A stretch of 26,701 bases of DNA, taken from the IMG/VR virus record IMGVR_UViG_3300042402_000088, positions 1 to 26,701 of that record; one strand, written 5' to 3'. A model generated the notes under the pieces. It was given only the letters and a program-made list of their open reading frames with translations, did not search any database and was not told the origin of the DNA. Below are positions 1 through 7,102 of this stretch, in pieces (position 1 is the first letter of the stretch; the number at the start of each line of letters is the position of its first letter). The translations under genes were made by a program, and so were the position numbers. The DNA comes from a virus.

Positions 1-23
1 CTGGGCCGATGATGAGATTAGAT

Positions 24-66
24 TTTAAAGAAACGGGCCACTCCACAACGAGCGGCCCGTTTTTTA
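24..66 (-). terminator. Bidirectional intrinsic terminator closing the late operon
   Basis: An 8-bp stem (positions 32-39 pairing with 54-61) with a GGGCC core encloses a 14-base loop that can add three more pairs (CTC with GAG). On the plus strand the stem runs into six T residues. On the minus strand it is followed by a T-rich tract (TTTCTTT). It lies directly after the stop codon of the last minus-strand gene (68-70), so its natural job is to end the late transcript. The plus-strand T tract would also stop transcripts entering from the left. Confidence 0.82.
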
Positions 67-67
67 T

Positions 68-274
68 TTAGCCGTTGATGATTTGCAACAGGCCAGCAGC
101 GGCGGCAGCAACAAACGCCAGCGCGGCAGCAACCGTTGTTTTCCAACCCAGCTTCTTTTCAGATTCATCGACCATAGGCAAAAGTTTGCCCGTGGCCTTC
201 TTGATGATGGCTTTTTCGGCTTCTTTCTTCAAAGCCTTGCCAGCTTCTTTCTTCAATGTGCTTTTAATATCCAT
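68..274 (-). CDS. Small basic protein with C-terminal membrane helix (possible holin or lysis accessory)
   Basis: This 68-residue protein starts at ATG 272-274, preceded by a good ribosome site (TAGGAG) that overlaps the stop of the endolysin gene. A longer reading frame begins upstream at 328 but lies inside the endolysin gene and has no such site. Residues 1-40 are very rich in Lys and Ala with some Glu and should form an amphipathic helix. Residues about 46-66 form one Ala-rich hydrophobic helix near the C terminus, ending in two Ile, Asn and Gly. It is the last gene of the operon, right after the endolysin, where phages often carry holins, pinholins or spanins. I recognise no family, and there is no lipobox or signal peptide, so a spanin is less likely. 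The lysis role is inferred from size, topology and position only. Confidence 0.6.
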   Translation of the reverse strand: MDIKSTLKKEAGKALKKEAEKAIIKKATGKLLPMVDESEKKLGWKTTVAAALAFVAAAAAGLLQIING

Positions 275-284
275 GTTTATTCTC

Positions 285-896
285 CTATAACCAAGTTGCG
301 TATTTCTTGGTCTTTTGTTTGCGGTCATCTAGGCCGTGGGTTCCGCCATTGATGCGCTTGGTAAGTGCAAGGATAGCAGCGTCGTTGATGCCCTGATCGC
401 AGATGCTCCACAACTTGTTCTTGTCGAAGAACCACAAGGCGCTTTCAAAGCATAGTTCACCAGCCACAAGGTCTGGATTGGTCATGATGTCGGGACGGCC
501 AATATAATCAGCAAATGCCTTGTAATTCGACTTGCCAGTTAATTGGAGCGCACCCCTTCCTTTGTATGCGAAACCCTCGCCAGACGCTTCGTCGCCATTG
601 CCCATACGATTGGCATAGACGCGGTTAGCAATCTTGGCTGGCTGACGCTCATAGGCACGGGCCATTGCATCAGTTGGAAAGTATTTTCCAAAAATACCAC
701 GAAGCCCCTTCGCGCTGTAGTTCAGGTTTTCGCTGAACGCTTTGAAGTTACCACTTTCATGCGCCGTCTGAGCAAAGAAATGCGCAGCACGATTAGGTGA
801 TAGTTTATAGTAAGCCGCAGCCGCCTTAAGTGTACCAGGACCAAACGCGCCATCTGCATGACACCCACATTTGCTTTGAAGATTAATTAAGCTCAT
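285..896 (-). CDS. Endolysin, GH19 chitinase-like muramidase
   Basis: This 203-residue protein should cleave the glycan strands of peptidoglycan at the end of infection. The start is ATG 894-896, which overlaps the stop of the upstream gene in an ATGA junction. A frame extending to 914 adds only six residues. Residues about 3-30 resemble a short peptidoglycan-binding repeat (Gln, then DGAFGPGTLKA). The catalytic domain follows: an AHESGNF motif whose Glu (about residue 47) is the expected general acid, then ENLNY with a second Glu (about 56), then YKGRGALQLTGKSNY, the signature substrate-cleft motif of phage GH19 lysins. There is no signal peptide or membrane segment, so it should depend on a holin for release. 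Two flanking membrane genes (893-1399 and 68-274) are candidates. The family assignment is firm. The exact bond cleaved is not shown by the sequence. Confidence 0.9.
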   Translation of the reverse strand: MSLINLQSKCGCHADGAFGPGTLKAAAAYYKLSPNRAAHFFAQTAHESGNFKAFSENLNYSAKGLRGIFGKYFPTDAMARAYERQPAKIANRVYANRMGNGDEASGEGFAYKGRGALQLTGKSNYKAFADYIGRPDIMTNPDLVAGELCFESALWFFDKNKLWSICDQGINDAAILALTKRINGGTHGLDDRKQKTKKYATWL

Positions 897-1399
897 TTGC
901 CAGCACCTCGCCAATCAGGGAAATCGTCTGCATCGACTACGCCGTCTCCGTTGCTGTCGTAGCGCAGGTCGCCGCGATACTTCTCCCACGGCTCCATGTC
1001 GTCATCATCATCGATTTCTGGTTCATCAATAAACACAGTCGCGGCTGGATCATCATAACGTGGCGCAGGAGCAACCATGTCAGGTGTAAGCGGCAGCGGG
1101 TCTGGTTGTGGCGCTACAGGGGCCATAGGCTCCGGCTCAGGATCATCACGGTCTTCTGGTGGTGGTGGGGCCAATTCGCCCTTCATGCCCATCAGGGTAG
1201 CGTAGGAGCCAGCCACAGCGCCGACAACTGAAGTCATGACGTATGACAGCAAACCGAATACATCTTTATTGTCAATAATCTCATTCGATACGAATAGGCC
1301 GACAATCATTGCGCAAGTGATGGCGATAATGACAAATGCCATTGTTTTTGCCGCCAGCAGCAACGCTTTAATCCGTGCCTCTAATAATTTATCATCCAT
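893..1399 (-). CDS. Two-helix holin-like membrane protein with Pro-rich stalk and EF-hand-like loop
   Basis: This 168-residue protein starts at ATG 1397-1399 after a good ribosome site (AGGAAAGGA). Two hydrophobic helices (about residues 15-38 and 47-70) are separated by a short polar turn, which would place both ends on the same side of the membrane, as in class II holins. The rest is unusual for a holin: a Pro/Glu/Asp-rich stalk (about 75-135), then an acidic run, then near the C terminus a DSNGDGVVDADD segment. That segment fits the EF-hand or dockerin calcium loop (Asp at 1, Asn at 3, Asp at 5, Gly at 6, Asp at 9 and 12). It directly precedes the endolysin with an ATGA overlap, so a holin role is likely. 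The calcium-loop function is inferred from the pattern alone. Confidence 0.65.
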   Translation of the reverse strand: MDDKLLEARIKALLLAAKTMAFVIIAITCAMIVGLFVSNEIIDNKDVFGLLSYVMTSVVGAVAGSYATLMGMKGELAPPPPEDRDDPEPEPMAPVAPQPDPLPLTPDMVAPAPRYDDPAATVFIDEPEIDDDDDMEPWEKYRGDLRYDSNGDGVVDADDFPDWRGAGK

Positions 1400-1402
1400 A
1401 TA

Positions 1403-1933
1403 TTAGTCCTTTCCTGCCAGCGGATTTGCCAGCGTCTTTTGAATGCGCTCATTAGTTTGCGCCTCCAACTCTTTGATGCGGCGTTGCTGTTCCTGATCTT
1501 GCTGACGCAACTGATCGATCACTGCACGTTGCATAGCCATGTTTTGAGCATCGCTGCTCCTGACGCTACTGGAAACAGCATCAACGGTCTGGCGCGTTCC
1601 ACTGACGCTGCTGCTGATGCTGCCCGTCATGTAATTTAAGGCTTCGCTGTTGATCTTGGTAAGCCGCTCAACGCTTGTGACGCGCTCATCAAGAACCGAA
1701 ATGCGGCCTTCAATGCCAGACAAGTCTGGCGGAACATATGCCGCCGTCACTTCCTGCATGGTCAGGAATTGCTGATACACTTGGAAGCCAGCCCAGAGGC
1801 CACCAAGGATTGTCGAGAATGCAGCAAAGATGATTGCGATCTTGCCGCTGCTCAGGCCACCAATGTTGAAGCTAAAGCCGCTTTCATCAAAGGATACTTT
1901 GGGTTCTTCTTTTTCATCATTTGTATTGCTCAT
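1403..1933 (-). CDS. Membrane-anchored coiled-coil protein
   Basis: This 176-residue protein is of unrecognised family. An acidic, soluble N terminus (about 1-28) leads to one hydrophobic helix (about 30-53). A long polar helical region follows, with a Ser-rich stretch (about 100-130) and a strongly charged, Gln/Glu-rich coiled coil near the C terminus (about 135-165). There is no signal peptide and no cysteine. Its ATG (1931-1933) lies inside the last codons of the upstream secreted-protein gene, a 17-base overlap that suggests translational coupling. The downstream holin-like gene starts 3 bases after its stop. The layout (membrane helix plus coiled coil) resembles the shorter protein at 5565-5795. 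It could be a spanin-like, holin-regulating or envelope-anchoring protein; the sequence does not decide. Confidence 0.7.
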   Translation of the reverse strand: MSNTNDEKEEPKVSFDESGFSFNIGGLSSGKIAIIFAAFSTILGGLWAGFQVYQQFLTMQEVTAAYVPPDLSGIEGRISVLDERVTSVERLTKINSEALNYMTGSISSSVSGTRQTVDAVSSSVRSSDAQNMAMQRAVIDQLRQQDQEQQRRIKELEAQTNERIQKTLANPLAGKD

Positions 1934-3986
1934 CTACCATCTCCTGCCATCTGGCATCGTTTGTCTGCATCAATCGATACAACTCAAAGTTTGCGTCTTG
2001 CAGCCTACGTCTGCGATATATATCACGAACTGCATAAAAGTCAGCCCTATCTTGTAAAGACGCTTGGGTGTACGCCGCGAAGCCAGGTACTGTGCCGATC
2101 TCCGATATTTTTTCGCTTTGCCCTTCGGACATTCCGCTTTCGGTTTGCGTAGTGTTTTCGTTGGAAGATGCAGCAGGAGGTGGGCCAAGGCTTAGAACCT
2201 CAACTGCGTTTGCCATAGATACTGGGCTGGTTACCGATATGGTCGCATCCAATGGTAAAACACTCTGCGCCGAAGATACGCTTGGCCCTTGCACGAACAA
2301 CTCGCTAAATGCGCTTTCGAAACGCGCTTGCGCTGAGAAGGTATTTGACGAAGACGTATCCTGCACCTCCTGCATACCACTCTCTTGCTGTTGTGTGCTT
2401 TCTTTAACTTCCGAATTGGCTACAGCCAGTGCGGGGGCTTGATTTAATTCAGGTTGCTCAATCACATCTGCGATGGCTAACGCTGGAGTCTGATTTACCT
2501 CCACCCGCTCAGTTACTTCTGACACAGTTACGGCAAGCGAAGGTGCTTGTTCTTGCTCTACGCGCTCTGTTGCGTCTGGACCAATTGAATCTAGTGCAGA
2601 GGATTGTTCAGACTCTACCCGCTCGGATATGTCTGGAGTGGTCACCGACAGCGTAGCGGGTTGTTCTGGCTCCGACTGCTCGACTGCATCTTGGTCGGAT
2701 GCGACCAGCACAGGGGATTGTTCTAATTCCAGCCGCTCAACTACGTCTGGTCCGGTTATGCTCAACGCCGGGTTTTGATCTATTTCCAGCCGCTCGGCTG
2801 CGTCTAATTCAATTGCTTCAAACGTATCAACTTGTTCCGACTGCTCGGTTATGTCAGAGACAGTTGCCTCAAGCGCATCGTCTTGGCTTATTTCCGACTG
2901 CTGGGCAGCGTCTAGATCGTCTGCATTCAACGCATCAACTTGGTCAGATTTGTCCACTGCTTCTGGCTCATCAACATCCATTGCAGTTGATTGTTCTGAT
3001 TCCGATCTTTCGGTTGCGTCTGTTCCAGTTGCGGCCAGAGCAGCAACCTGATCTGGATCAAGGCGCTCAACCGCTTCGACCTCGCGCACACTAGCCTCCA
3101 CGTCCGCCTCCGGCTCGTCAGCGATTGTTGCAACCTCCTCGGTTTCCGCGACTTCCTCCACCTGCTCAACTTCGACGGCCACTTCGCTTATCTCCTGCGC
3201 TTGCTCCAGTGCATCTGTGGCTGTCTCTTGCACCTCTTCTATTTGCTCTGTCGTAAGCTCCGCGCTCTGCTCAACGGCTTCGGCAATCGCAGCCACAGGG
3301 TCTGCAATAGTTTCGATAATGGCTGGTGGGCAGCTTGGGTCCATAGGTGTCAGATTGCAGTCAACGGTCACGATAGGCGTTGGTGCAACCCATGAAAGAA
3401 TGCCAGATTGGTTCTGAAGATATTGCGCGTTGCGCCCATAGAAGAGCGAGATGTTATCGTCCGCAGTTGGACCAGTGATCCCTGCGGTGAAGGTGTGGCC
3501 CCCATTAAAGCCCAAATTGCCGTAATTCAGTTGTATCTTGCCGTCGGCAAAGAGGCCAATCTCGAAGGTGCTGCTGTTGTTCGTGCCGTACTCGTTCACG
3601 CCATACCAACCGAAAAGGATAGAGCCATTGTCGCGGCGATAATAGGGATTGCCGGTGTAGCTGATTAAGTCTGACCAGTAGCCGTATATCGTGTTGCGCT
3701 GCGCCAGTTCGATAGGCTGGCCATCGCAGCATAAATGCGCGCCGCTCTGGAACGACACAAAGCCGTTACTCGACACCCAAGCGTCGGTGAATGTCTGGCC
3801 CCAATATTCAAACTCAAAGCCAAGAGCCACGTTACGCGTGTTATCGTCGCCCAGATTGAGCGGCGTCATTGTCGTTGGGACACCGTTGATTTGCGGCGGG
3901 ATTAGGGCAGCCTCGTAGGTCTGCGCGAAAACGGGTGTTGCGCAAGCCAGCAGAATAACCTGCAAAGCGTATGTCTTATTTCTCAA
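1917..3986 (-). CDS. Secreted protein with NIDO-like beta domain and long acidic repeat region
   Basis: I choose TTG 3984-3986 as the start, which gives 689 residues. It overlaps the upstream stop by 11 bases and yields a clean signal peptide: a short basic start, a hydrophobic core, then TPVFA before Gln. A longer TTG frame to 4037 would bury this signal behind an unlikely basic extension. After the signal, about 190 residues have the pattern of a nidogen-like (NIDO) beta domain: LGFEFEYWGQTF, SSNGFVSF, then FEIGLFADGKIQLNYGNLGF. A long Glu/Gln/Ala/Ser-rich region follows, with about ten repeats of 19-20 residues built on an ERxExEQxPAL core. The C-terminal 100 residues are less repetitive and end in a polar, charged helix. 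NIDO domains usually occur in extracellular adhesive proteins. A role as a surface, adhesion or virion-associated protein is inference. Confidence 0.72.
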   Translation of the reverse strand: MRNKTYALQVILLACATPVFAQTYEAALIPPQINGVPTTMTPLNLGDDNTRNVALGFEFEYWGQTFTDAWVSSNGFVSFQSGAHLCCDGQPIELAQRNTIYGYWSDLISYTGNPYYRRDNGSILFGWYGVNEYGTNNSSTFEIGLFADGKIQLNYGNLGFNGGHTFTAGITGPTADDNISLFYGRNAQYLQNQSGILSWVAPTPIVTVDCNLTPMDPSCPPAIIETIADPVAAIAEAVEQSAELTTEQIEEVQETATDALEQAQEISEVAVEVEQVEEVAETEEVATIADEPEADVEASVREVEAVERLDPDQVAALAATGTDATERSESEQSTAMDVDEPEAVDKSDQVDALNADDLDAAQQSEISQDDALEATVSDITEQSEQVDTFEAIELDAAERLEIDQNPALSITGPDVVERLELEQSPVLVASDQDAVEQSEPEQPATLSVTTPDISERVESEQSSALDSIGPDATERVEQEQAPSLAVTVSEVTERVEVNQTPALAIADVIEQPELNQAPALAVANSEVKESTQQQESGMQEVQDTSSSNTFSAQARFESAFSELFVQGPSVSSAQSVLPLDATISVTSPVSMANAVEVLSLGPPPAASSNENTTQTESGMSEGQSEKISEIGTVPGFAAYTQASLQDRADFYAVRDIYRRRRLQDANFELYRLMQTNDARWQEMVDEQYK
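2410..3040 (-). repeat. Degenerate acidic 19-20 residue tandem repeats inside the secreted protein gene
   Basis: About ten to eleven in-frame units of 57-60 bases encode variations on VxERxExEQxPALxVxxPD. The amino-acid pattern (ER, then EQ, then Ala-Leu, then Pro-Asp) is kept while the DNA has drifted, so the repeats are old or under selection at protein level. Charged and hydrophobic positions alternate as expected for an extended or helical stalk. No unit is exact enough to be a recent expansion. Confidence 0.75.
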
Positions 3987-5568
3987 CAGGGCGAAGCTCG
4001 ACGTTTTCGGTCCACGCGGCGCGGGCTTCCTCGCCAATCAAACCCAAGAATGGGCAAGGTGTTCCGGCCATCTCCATTGCCCTAAAGACGCGGAAGTCTT
4101 GGCATAGGAGGCTGACGGCGGCGACACGCATACCCATATCGTAAAGGGTCTTAGACAGCTTCATCCGTTCGCAGTTCTGGTCACGCACGGTGCGGCCAGC
4201 CGACAAGCCAATGATTTGCGTCTGCACTGCGCCAGACTGGCCAGTGGTGCATAGGTCTTGGCTGTAGGACATCATGCTTGGCGCGATGGCGCTCGGCGGT
4301 GGCGACTTGATGTTTTGGTCGATGACCTGACGCGATACGTTCTCGCTGTAGCTTTTGCTGTCAGATACGTTGACGTTATTGTTCTGATTGACGTTGTTGC
4401 TGGTCTGGTTGACCGTGCTGTTGCTAGTTTCATTCGTCGTATTGATGTTGTTATTCGTGTTTTTGCTATCCACCGTGCTGTTTTGGTTGACGGTTTGGTT
4501 CACCGTGGATGTGCTGACATCGTTATTGAAATTGCGGTTTGTATTATCAGATGTGCTGTCAGAAGTGTTCTGGTTAATGTTGTTCATTGTGCCAGAGTTC
4601 ACGTTGTAGTTCGTGTTGGTGCTGTTATTCGTATTTTGGTTTACGTTCGTAGCGTTTAACGTGTTCTGATTAATATTAGTAACAGTACCAGAGTTGATAT
4701 TCTGATTTACGTTATTGTTCGTATTCACGTTTGTAGCGTTCAGCGTATTCTGGTTAATGTTAGTCATAGTTCCAGAATTGATGTTCTGATTAACATTTGT
4801 GTTCGCGTTTGTGGCGTTCGACGTGTTCTGGATGATCGACGTAACGGTTCCAGAATTAATGTTCTGGTTGACGTTGTTATTGGTATTTACGTTCGTGGAC
4901 GTACTAGTGTTCACGTTTGTGTTGTTAGCACTGGACGTGTTCTGATTGATGTTGGTCATCGTACCAGAATTGATGTTCTGGTTGACATTCGTGTTGGTGT
5001 TATTCGATGTGTTTTGATTAATGTTAGTCATCGTCCCAGAGTTTATATTCTGGTTGACGTTGTTGTTTGTGTTTACGTTCGTGGAACTTGACGTATTTTG
5101 GTTAATATTAGTCATTGTCCCAGAATTGATATTTGTATTGGTGTTGGTAGAATTTAACGTGTTTTGATTGATATTTGTCATAGTCCCAGAATTAATGTTC
5201 TGGTTGACGTTTGTGCTAGTTGATGTGTTCTGGTTTACGTTCGTACTGGTGTTTACGTTCGTGTTGGTGTTCACATTAGTAGCGTTCGACGTGTTCTGGT
5301 TAATGTTTGTAACCGTTCCAGAATTGATGTTCTGGTTTACATTATTGTTAGTGTTTACATTTGTGCTGGTTGATGTGCTGGTAGACGTGTTATTATTCTG
5401 GTTGACGTTCGTGTTAGTGGACGTGCTGGTAGACGTATTAGTATTATCTGTCGTGCTGTTGGTTGTCGTGTTATATATGTATTCCGTCGGCGCTGTGGAT
5501 GTGGCCTGTGCCAACACCATCGACGATGACGCAATTAACGAGATAAAACCCAGCACAAATTTTTTCAT
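3976..5568 (-). CDS. Secreted Asn/Thr-repeat protein with Cys-containing C-terminal domain
   Basis: This 530-residue protein starts at ATG 5566-5568 in an ATGA overlap with the upstream gene. Residues 1-20 are a typical signal peptide (Met-Lys-Lys, hydrophobic core, cleavage after VLA). Residues about 30-420 are almost entirely Asn, Thr, Ser, Val, Gln and Ile, with nine copies of a unit built on INSGTMTNINQNT joined by TNVNTNNNVNQN spacers. This alternating polar/beta-branched pattern suits a beta-solenoid or amyloid-like fibre such as curli subunits, but I see no true curli signature. The last 110 residues are quite different: a compact domain with four Cys (in LCTTG, QNCER, LLCQD and TPCPF). 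Function is unknown; it may be a secreted or virion-surface fibre. I have an unsourced impression of similar proteins in uncultured aquatic phages. Confidence 0.75.
   Translation of the reverse strand: MKKFVLGFISLIASSSMVLAQATSTAPTEYIYNTTTNSTTDNTNTSTSTSTNTNVNQNNNTSTSTSTSTNVNTNNNVNQNINSGTVTNINQNTSNATNVNTNTNVNTSTNVNQNTSTSTNVNQNINSGTMTNINQNTLNSTNTNTNINSGTMTNINQNTSSSTNVNTNNNVNQNINSGTMTNINQNTSNNTNTNVNQNINSGTMTNINQNTSSANNTNVNTSTSTNVNTNNNVNQNINSGTVTSIIQNTSNATNANTNVNQNINSGTMTNINQNTLNATNVNTNNNVNQNINSGTVTNINQNTLNATNVNQNTNNSTNTNYNVNSGTMNNINQNTSDSTSDNTNRNFNNDVSTSTVNQTVNQNSTVDSKNTNNNINTTNETSNSTVNQTSNNVNQNNNVNVSDSKSYSENVSRQVIDQNIKSPPPSAIAPSMMSYSQDLCTTGQSGAVQTQIIGLSAGRTVRDQNCERMKLSKTLYDMGMRVAAVSLLCQDFRVFRAMEMAGTPCPFLGLIGEEARAAWTENVELRPVEK
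4560..5460 (-). repeat. Coding Asn/Thr repeat array (nine SGT units)
   Basis: Nine units each contain an SGT[M/V] tripeptide context followed by NINQNT (once IIQNT), spaced by variable Asn/Thr spacers of 10-35 residues. At DNA level the units share a near-constant block reading CCAGA, then TT[A/G]AT on the plus strand, but the spacers differ in length and codon choice. Such DNA is prone to slippage, so copy number may vary between relatives. Confidence 0.8.
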
Positions 5569-5795
5569 GATCTGTCAGCCTTGTTATCCAGCTTGTCTTC
5601 AATTCTGCGAAGGTGCGTCATTACTTCGTCAAATTTCTTGTCGATGGATTGAAATTTCTCATCGCCAAAGCCCAGCCGCGCTTCAAGCAGCGTCAGTTTG
5701 TTGGTCAGATTCACCCAGACAGTTATCAGCGCCCCAATAAAGCTAAGGGCGGTGATGACAAAGCCAAGGATGGTGAAAAGTGTGTTAGTATCCAT
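5565..5795 (-). CDS. Short membrane-anchored coiled-coil protein
   Basis: With the start at ATG 5793-5795 this is 76 residues: one hydrophobic helix at residues 5-29, then a charged helical segment with heptad-like spacing (LEARLGFGDEKF, IDKKFDEVMTHL, IEDKLD). A GTG frame extends upstream to 5855 but overlaps the fibre-chaperone gene and gives a poor N terminus. The ATG has no good ribosome site of its own. A strong one lies 29-33 bases upstream and serves a 12-codon reading frame that ends just inside this gene (see 5785-5823). Its stop overlaps the next ATG by four bases. The topology recalls small phage membrane proteins such as XhlA-type or holin-associated proteins, although XhlA has the opposite order. 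Function is not assigned. Confidence 0.6.
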   Translation of the reverse strand: MDTNTLFTILGFVITALSFIGALITVWVNLTNKLTLLEARLGFGDEKFQSIDKKFDEVMTHLRRIEDKLDNKADRS

Positions 5796-5823
5796 GAGAA
5801 ATGATACTTGAAAGAGTCGCCAT
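5785..5823 (-). CDS. Putative 12-residue leader peptide with strong ribosome site
   Basis: CGGAGGATAGC precedes ATG 5821-5823, an ideal ribosome site at good spacing, yet the frame runs only 12 codons (MATLSSIISHGY) before TAA at 5785-5787. The stop lies 8-10 bases inside the downstream membrane-protein gene, whose ATG (5795) has no clear ribosome site of its own. This is the arrangement expected for translational coupling through a leader. The alternative is a single-base change that split a once longer N terminus. Whether the peptide is made is unknown. Confidence 0.4.
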   Translation of the reverse strand: MATLSSIISHGY

Positions 5824-5824
5824 G

Positions 5825-6301
5825 CTATCCTCCGGATGATGGCGACGCAGGCCACTCAATGTTGAACGGGTCACTTTGCGTTGTTATATCACGCAATGCC
5901 TGCCGATACGATCCCCAATTTGCAGCTTCCGCGCTTGTCAGTGGCGCATCAGGAAGCTGGGTCCAATCGCAAGCGGTTAGACGGCGGTTGCGCTCAAAGC
6001 GGACAGCGCCCCACTCTTGCTTTGTGCGGGTCGCAATCTCTTCCTCGTCCATTGGAACAGCAATGCGTGTCTGGTAGTAGACGCCATTGTCAGGCGACTT
6101 GACCGGGGCAACTTCTTCCAGCTTCTCAAACACACCGTGTTCTGGTGGCATAGAGAAGTCGTAGATGCCATAGCCGTGTGGTTCGATGTGTTCCGGCAAA
6201 AGCGGGAACGGCAGCGACATACCAGCGTTCAGCAACTTAAAGTTATCGAGAGTTATGGGGTGGCCGACAGGCTCGCCGTTTTCAAGTGCAATAAGAAACA
6301 T
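5825..6301 (-). CDS. Tail fibre assembly chaperone
   Basis: This 158-residue protein starts at ATG 6299-6301, sharing one base with the upstream stop (TAATG). The C-terminal third carries the recognisable tail-assembly-chaperone pattern (Phage_tail_APC-like): an RFERNRRL segment, DWTQLPDAPLT, WGSYRQALRDI, then DPFNIEWPASP. The N-terminal half is a small beta-rich region with no catalytic features. Such proteins help fibre trimers fold or attach and usually sit right after the fibre genes they serve, as here after the glycine-rich fibre and two repeat fibres. Its last codons contain the ribosome site for the 5785-5823 leader. Confidence 0.82.
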   Translation of the reverse strand: MFLIALENGEPVGHPITLDNFKLLNAGMSLPFPLLPEHIEPHGYGIYDFSMPPEHGVFEKLEEVAPVKSPDNGVYYQTRIAVPMDEEEIATRTKQEWGAVRFERNRRLTACDWTQLPDAPLTSAEAANWGSYRQALRDITTQSDPFNIEWPASPSSGG

Positions 6302-7098
6302 TAGACGTTCCCTGTGTTAGTTGATGGAAAGGAGCGACCTGTGCCCCAAATTATGCGGACAGCGCCGCCGCCGGGAGAGCCGTAAGAGCCTTGAGCAAGT
6401 AGGTTAAAATCATAATCATAAATATAGGACGGTCCACCGCCGCCGCCACCAAAGAAGCCGCCACTACCGCCATTAGAGCCGTAATTACCTTGCCCGCCAT
6501 TATCGCCGCCAGAGCCTCCGCCACCACCTTGACCATCACCAGCACCAGCAGCACCATTACTGCCTTGGCCTAAAAGACCGACGCCGCCGCCGCCACCCGC
6601 GCTGCTTACGTATATAAGGTCTTCATACGCCACTGGACCCGCGACACCACCACCTCCACCACCGCCGCTTCCTGCTGATGGTCCCGTGCCGTTGGCATCG
6701 CCGCCGTTGCCTGTATAGCCCCCAGCACCTCCGCCTCCCGGCCCACTACCCTTACCGCCATTACCGCCGCCGCCGCCGGGAGCGTAAAAATCGCCTCCGG
6801 TGTTAGCACCTCTCCCTTCTAGGAATGTAGTTGTTGGGCTAAAAAGTCGGCTATCGCTGCTGCTAATTAAGACAGTGAACGGACCACTTCCTACTGAAAT
6901 GTTGTTACGCCAAGCAAGGCCACCAGCATAACTAAAGCCATCACCGCCAGCGCCGACGCACACAATACAAAAACTGTCTACACCTGGTGGGGGAACAAAG
7001 GTATAAGTTCCATTCGTCGTGTATTGAATTTGCCCTGCTGGTGGCCCACTTGGACCGCCACCACTAACCATCAACAATGCGCGAGATACGCTATCCAT
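6301..7098 (-). CDS. Glycine-rich tail fibre tip or adhesin
   Basis: I choose ATG 7096-7098, four bases after the upstream stop, giving 265 residues. The longer frame to 7182 runs through the end of the previous fibre gene. Residues about 20-85 form a beta-rich entry with the usual pattern of glycine-rich phage fibres (YTTNGTYTFVPPPGVDSF, VGAGG, LAWRNNI). From about 110 to 240 there are repeated runs of four to seven Gly split by Asn, Ser and Ala. In known phage adhesins such runs form packed polyglycine II helices whose loops bind the receptor. A GGGAVRIIWG closing motif is typical of this family. Location after the fibres and before the fibre chaperone fits a receptor-binding tip. The receptor cannot be predicted. 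Confidence 0.78.
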   Translation of the reverse strand: MDSVSRALLMVSGGGPSGPPAGQIQYTTNGTYTFVPPPGVDSFCIVCVGAGGDGFSYAGGLAWRNNISVGSGPFTVLISSSDSRLFSPTTTFLEGRGANTGGDFYAPGGGGGNGGKGSGPGGGGAGGYTGNGGDANGTGPSAGSGGGGGGGVAGPVAYEDLIYVSSAGGGGGVGLLGQGSNGAAGAGDGQGGGGGSGGDNGGQGNYGSNGGSGGFFGGGGGGPSYIYDYDFNLLAQGSYGSPGGGAVRIIWGTGRSFPSTNTGNV

Positions 7099-7102
7099 CG
7101 CC

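Noticed and set aside
3900-3986. Possible lipoprotein signal (LLAC) in the NIDO-like protein
   Set aside because: The residue before Ala is Leu, which is a poor lipobox, and a better signal peptidase I site (TPVFA before Gln) follows a few residues later.
3987-4037. Upstream TTG extension of the NIDO-like gene
   Set aside because: The extra 17 residues are basic and lie fully inside the previous gene, and they would spoil a clean signal peptide.
4560-5460. Regularly spaced repeats that look like a CRISPR array
   Set aside because: Repeats are in frame, degenerate and coding for INSGT units, with Asn/Thr-coding spacers of uneven length. There are no cas genes.
5168-5740. Plus-strand open frame of 190 codons, very hydrophobic
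   Set aside because: It is the mirror of the Asn/Thr codon repeats, which read as Val, Leu and Phe on the other strand. It is not a membrane protein gene.
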